A stretch of 16,330 nt of DNA, taken from an uncultured Bacillota bacterium. Its GTDB lineage: Bacteria; Bacillota_I; Bacilli_A; RFN20; CAG-631. The notes below the pieces were generated by a model. That model worked only from the letters and a program-made list of their open reading frames with translations, did no database searches and had not been told where the DNA came from. The translations under genes and the position numbers were made by a program. The stretch lies in the NCBI GenBank assembly GCA_905197115.1, contig CAJJXN010000031.1:1-16330 (forward strand), given 5' to 3'. Positions 15,206 through 16,330 of the stretch are shown here, piece by piece; the stretch's first letter is position 1, and each line of letters begins with the position of its first letter.

Positions 15206-15548
15206 CAATATTCTCACCCAAGATTATTTTTGGCATTGTTGTTAAACACCTATTCCAACGTTTATAGAATTTTTCTATGCCGAGTTTTCCGACTCTTGCA
15301 TGAACTTCTTCATTTTCCAGCACCCAATACAAGACATATGTTACCTTACCTACATTTCTTGTAATACGAACGGGTAATTCTCCGTCTTTAACAGCATTGA
15401 AATCTTTTTGTCGGTGAGTACGTTTTATATAATGTACATCAATAACACCTTCTTGCTCCAAGTAAAATTCCGCTACTTCCTTCATCAGTTCTTCGATTTC
15501 ATCTAACTTGGTCAGTTTTGCCTCATATATACATATCTCATTAAACAT
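15201..15548 (-). CDS. Small conserved-looking protein, ABM-like fold possible, 115 aa
   Basis: An intact soluble protein. It begins MFNEICIYEAKLTKLDEIEE and contains MKEVAEFYLEQEGVIDVHYI, KRTHRQKDFNAVKDGE, then GKVTYVLYWVLENEEVHARV and KFYKRWNRCLTTMPKIILGE. The pattern strand, helix (evaluating distance from a target), strand, with a late YVLYWVLENEE strand, resembles dimeric alpha/beta-barrel proteins of the antibiotic biosynthesis monooxygenase type, but I see no catalytic signature, so function is left open. The start is firm: GGAGGTG (15553-15559) lies six bases from ATG 15548, the best ribosome site in this cluster. It is the first gene of the minus-strand row that continues with the broken GNAT and HEAT genes. 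A minus-strand TATAAT at 15678-15683 may drive it, without a clear -35. Confidence 0.75.
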   Translation of the reverse strand: MFNEICIYEAKLTKLDEIEELMKEVAEFYLEQEGVIDVHYIKRTHRQKDFNAVKDGELPVRITRNVGKVTYVLYWVLENEEVHARVGKLGIEKFYKRWNRCLTTMPKIILGENIV

Positions 15549-15805
15549 AAAACACCTCCGCTAAATTACTGTTTATCTTTCCTTCCAAATACATCAAAAA
15601 AGTATAAACGCAGTTCCTTTCATAAATTTTTGTTTTAAATAATTACACAAGCTTCATAACTATCAAAAACCATAACCATTATACACTATTTTCTTCAAAA
15701 AATCTATTCTATAGCACAAAAATCCAACCGCAATATAAACTTAAAAAAGGTTTAATACTTGAAAATCTGCTCAATTTTCCTTGTATCAAACCTATGCTTT
15801 TTAAA

Positions 15806-15882
15806 TGGCGGAACAGGTGGGACTCGAACCCACGCGTAACGGAGCCACAATCCGCCGTGTTAACCACTTCACCACACCCGCC
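15806..15882 (-). tRNA. tRNA-His (GTG), atypical 3' acceptor strand
   Basis: On the minus strand a 77-base gene shows the D arm with AAGTGGTTAAC, an anticodon stem GCGGA/TCCGT around loop TTGTGGC with anticodon GTG (His), and the T arm GTGGG-TTCGAGT-CCCAC. The length fits an encoded extra 5' G (the His G-1) and an encoded CCA. The 5' acceptor strand is GGCGGGTG, so the 3' strand should read CACCCGCC before CCA; instead it reads CTGTTCCG. Few pairs form in register, and the discriminator is G, not the C that pairs with G-1. The 5' half, promoter and anticodon are those of a real His gene, but the 3' end seems to belong to another tRNA. Confidence 0.8.
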
Positions 15883-15924
15883 ATATTTTTCCCGTCACAG
15901 GCATTTCGCCATATGACGTTGTTT

Positions 15925-15953
15925 ATTGTACCATAGAAAGAAATATCCGTCAA
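15925..15953 (-). promoter_or_regulatory. Promoter of the tRNA-His gene
   Basis: On the minus strand, TTGACG (15948-15953), exactly 17 bases, then TACAAT (15925-15930) with an extended TGG before it. Transcription would begin near 15918, about 36 bases ahead of the tRNA 5' end. Confidence 0.8.
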
Positions 15954-16028
15954 ATAGTTTTCCGAAAGATTTTTTTCGTCCATCACCTGTCACAAAAAAA
16001 TTCTCTTACAATATATAAAGAGATTCAT

Positions 16029-16146
16029 TAAAGGAAAGAGAGCGATCCATCCCCGGTGCAGGGGATGGGGCGCCCTCGCTTCTCCGCAAGAGCTATGGTG
16101 CCTCTTCACCCCAGGCCCCAACCTCTCCCCTTCCTCCGCTCCTTTA
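16029..16146 (+). ncRNA. Candidate structured RNA upstream of fchA-like gene
   Basis: A GC-rich block in AT-rich surroundings. TAAAGGA (16029-16035) pairs perfectly with TCCTTTA (16140-16146) to close a domain of about 118 bases. Inside, CCATCCCC (16047-16054) and GGGGATGG (16061-16068) form a perfect 8-bp hairpin with loop GGTGCA, extended by GAGAGCG (16038-16044) against CGCTTCTC (16077-16084, one bulged base). GAGAG and GGAA of the 5' part could instead pair with CTCTC (16123-16127) and TTCC (16131-16134). TACAAT (16007-16012) or TATAAA (16014-16019) may be its -10 box. It does not match SRP RNA, tmRNA, RNase P RNA or the THF riboswitch as I remember them. It could be a small RNA or a leader acting on the folate gene. 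Confidence 0.45.
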
Positions 16147-16173
16147 TATGTTGTATAATAATAAACAACTTAA

Positions 16174-16220
16174 AAGCACTGGTTCCAAGCAGGATCTGTT
16201 ATACCAGTGCTTCTTTTTAT
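16174..16220 (+). terminator. Terminator or attenuator before the fchA-like gene
   Basis: AAGCACTGGT (16174-16183) pairs perfectly with ACCAGTGCTT (16203-16212) around a 19-base loop and is followed by CTTTTTATTATTT. It ends about 20 bases before the ribosome site of the next gene, so it either ends the RNA at 16029-16146 or attenuates the gene. Confidence 0.75.
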
Positions 16221-16251
16221 TATTTCTCCTTTTATCAATGAGGTACACACC

Positions 16252-16330
16252 ATGGACAACAAACCTTTCCGACAGGGCACCATCGATCAATTCTTAGACG
16301 ATCTCGGCAGCAAGAAAGCCGCCCCCGGCG
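16252..16330 (+). CDS. Cyclodeaminase/cyclohydrolase family protein (FchA-like), partial
   Basis: Only the first 26 codons are present: MDNKPFRQGTIDQFLDDLGS then KKAAPG, cut by the window end. The pattern T-I-x-x-F-L-D-x-L-x-S-x-x-A-x-P-G-G is the conserved start of the formiminotransferase-cyclodeaminase C-terminal family, which includes FchA (methenyltetrahydrofolate cyclohydrolase) and formimidoyltetrahydrofolate cyclodeaminase. These act on one-carbon-loaded folates in the cytoplasm. GAGG (16240-16243) lies eight bases before the ATG. The GC-rich codons differ sharply from the genes between 2,760 and 13,240. The exact reaction cannot be told from this fragment. Confidence 0.7.
   Translation, partial: MDNKPFRQGTIDQFLDDLGSKKAAPG

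Noticed and set aside
15801..15986. A 61-codon minus-strand open frame
   Set aside because: It reads straight through the tRNA-His gene and its promoter, so it cannot be a real gene.
16020..16220. A tetrahydrofolate riboswitch before the folate gene
   Set aside because: The conserved core of the known THF riboswitch is not recognisable here. The idea stays open only as an unknown leader.
16056..16241. A 61-codon plus-strand open frame over the GC-rich block
   Set aside because: It has no ribosome site, it crosses both the structured RNA candidate and the terminator hairpin, and its Pro/Arg-rich product followed by an AT-rich tail is typical of chance reading of non-coding DNA.

Overview
The window reads as a mosaic of at least three stretches of unlike origin, most simply a metagenome contig with one or more wrong joins. 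Bases 1 to about 2,755 look like an anaerobic gammaproteobacterium (Succinivibrionaceae-like, inferred from protein resemblance only): the last codons of rnfD, then rnfG and rnfE of the Rnf/Rsx ion-pumping electron transport complex, a strong terminator, and a convergent pdxB of vitamin B6 synthesis.

At about 2,755 the sequence changes abruptly to very AT-rich DNA of a Bacilli-type Firmicute (Erysipelotrichales or RF39-like, inferred). A dxs gene is cut after about 201 residues, exactly at the pdxB leader. There follow hsp20, a convergent D-lactate dehydrogenase (ldhA), a four-gene locus that looks like a SipW/TasA-type secreted fibre system (5,089-10,092), an organophosphate-type MFS transporter, a membrane-anchored XRE regulator and an unknown 156-aa protein. 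The fibre locus has a strong promoter, an abundant-looking TasA-like subunit, a leaky terminator, a SipW-like Ser/His signal peptidase, a second small subunit-like protein and an 813-aa secreted protein. The three secreted products share an N-terminal G-x-G-F-S-x-W motif, so they are probably all matured by the linked peptidase. This is the most interesting system in the window.

From about 13,250 to 15,800 the DNA is accessory and decaying: an inverted repeat around a promoter, a frameshifted small gene, about 500 bases with little coding sense, an array of four GCATACCC repeats with a 19-21 base period, then a minus-strand row of small genes (HEAT-like pseudogene, frameshifted GNAT, intact 115-aa protein) separated by copies of the same roughly 30-base junction sequence, like a cassette array.

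The end of the window looks like Clostridia. It holds a tRNA-His gene with an excellent promoter but a 3' acceptor strand that does not match its 5' strand, a GC-rich candidate structured RNA with a terminator, and the start of a cyclodeaminase (fchA-like) gene. The tRNA mismatch may mark another wrong join, at a T-arm shared between tRNAs.
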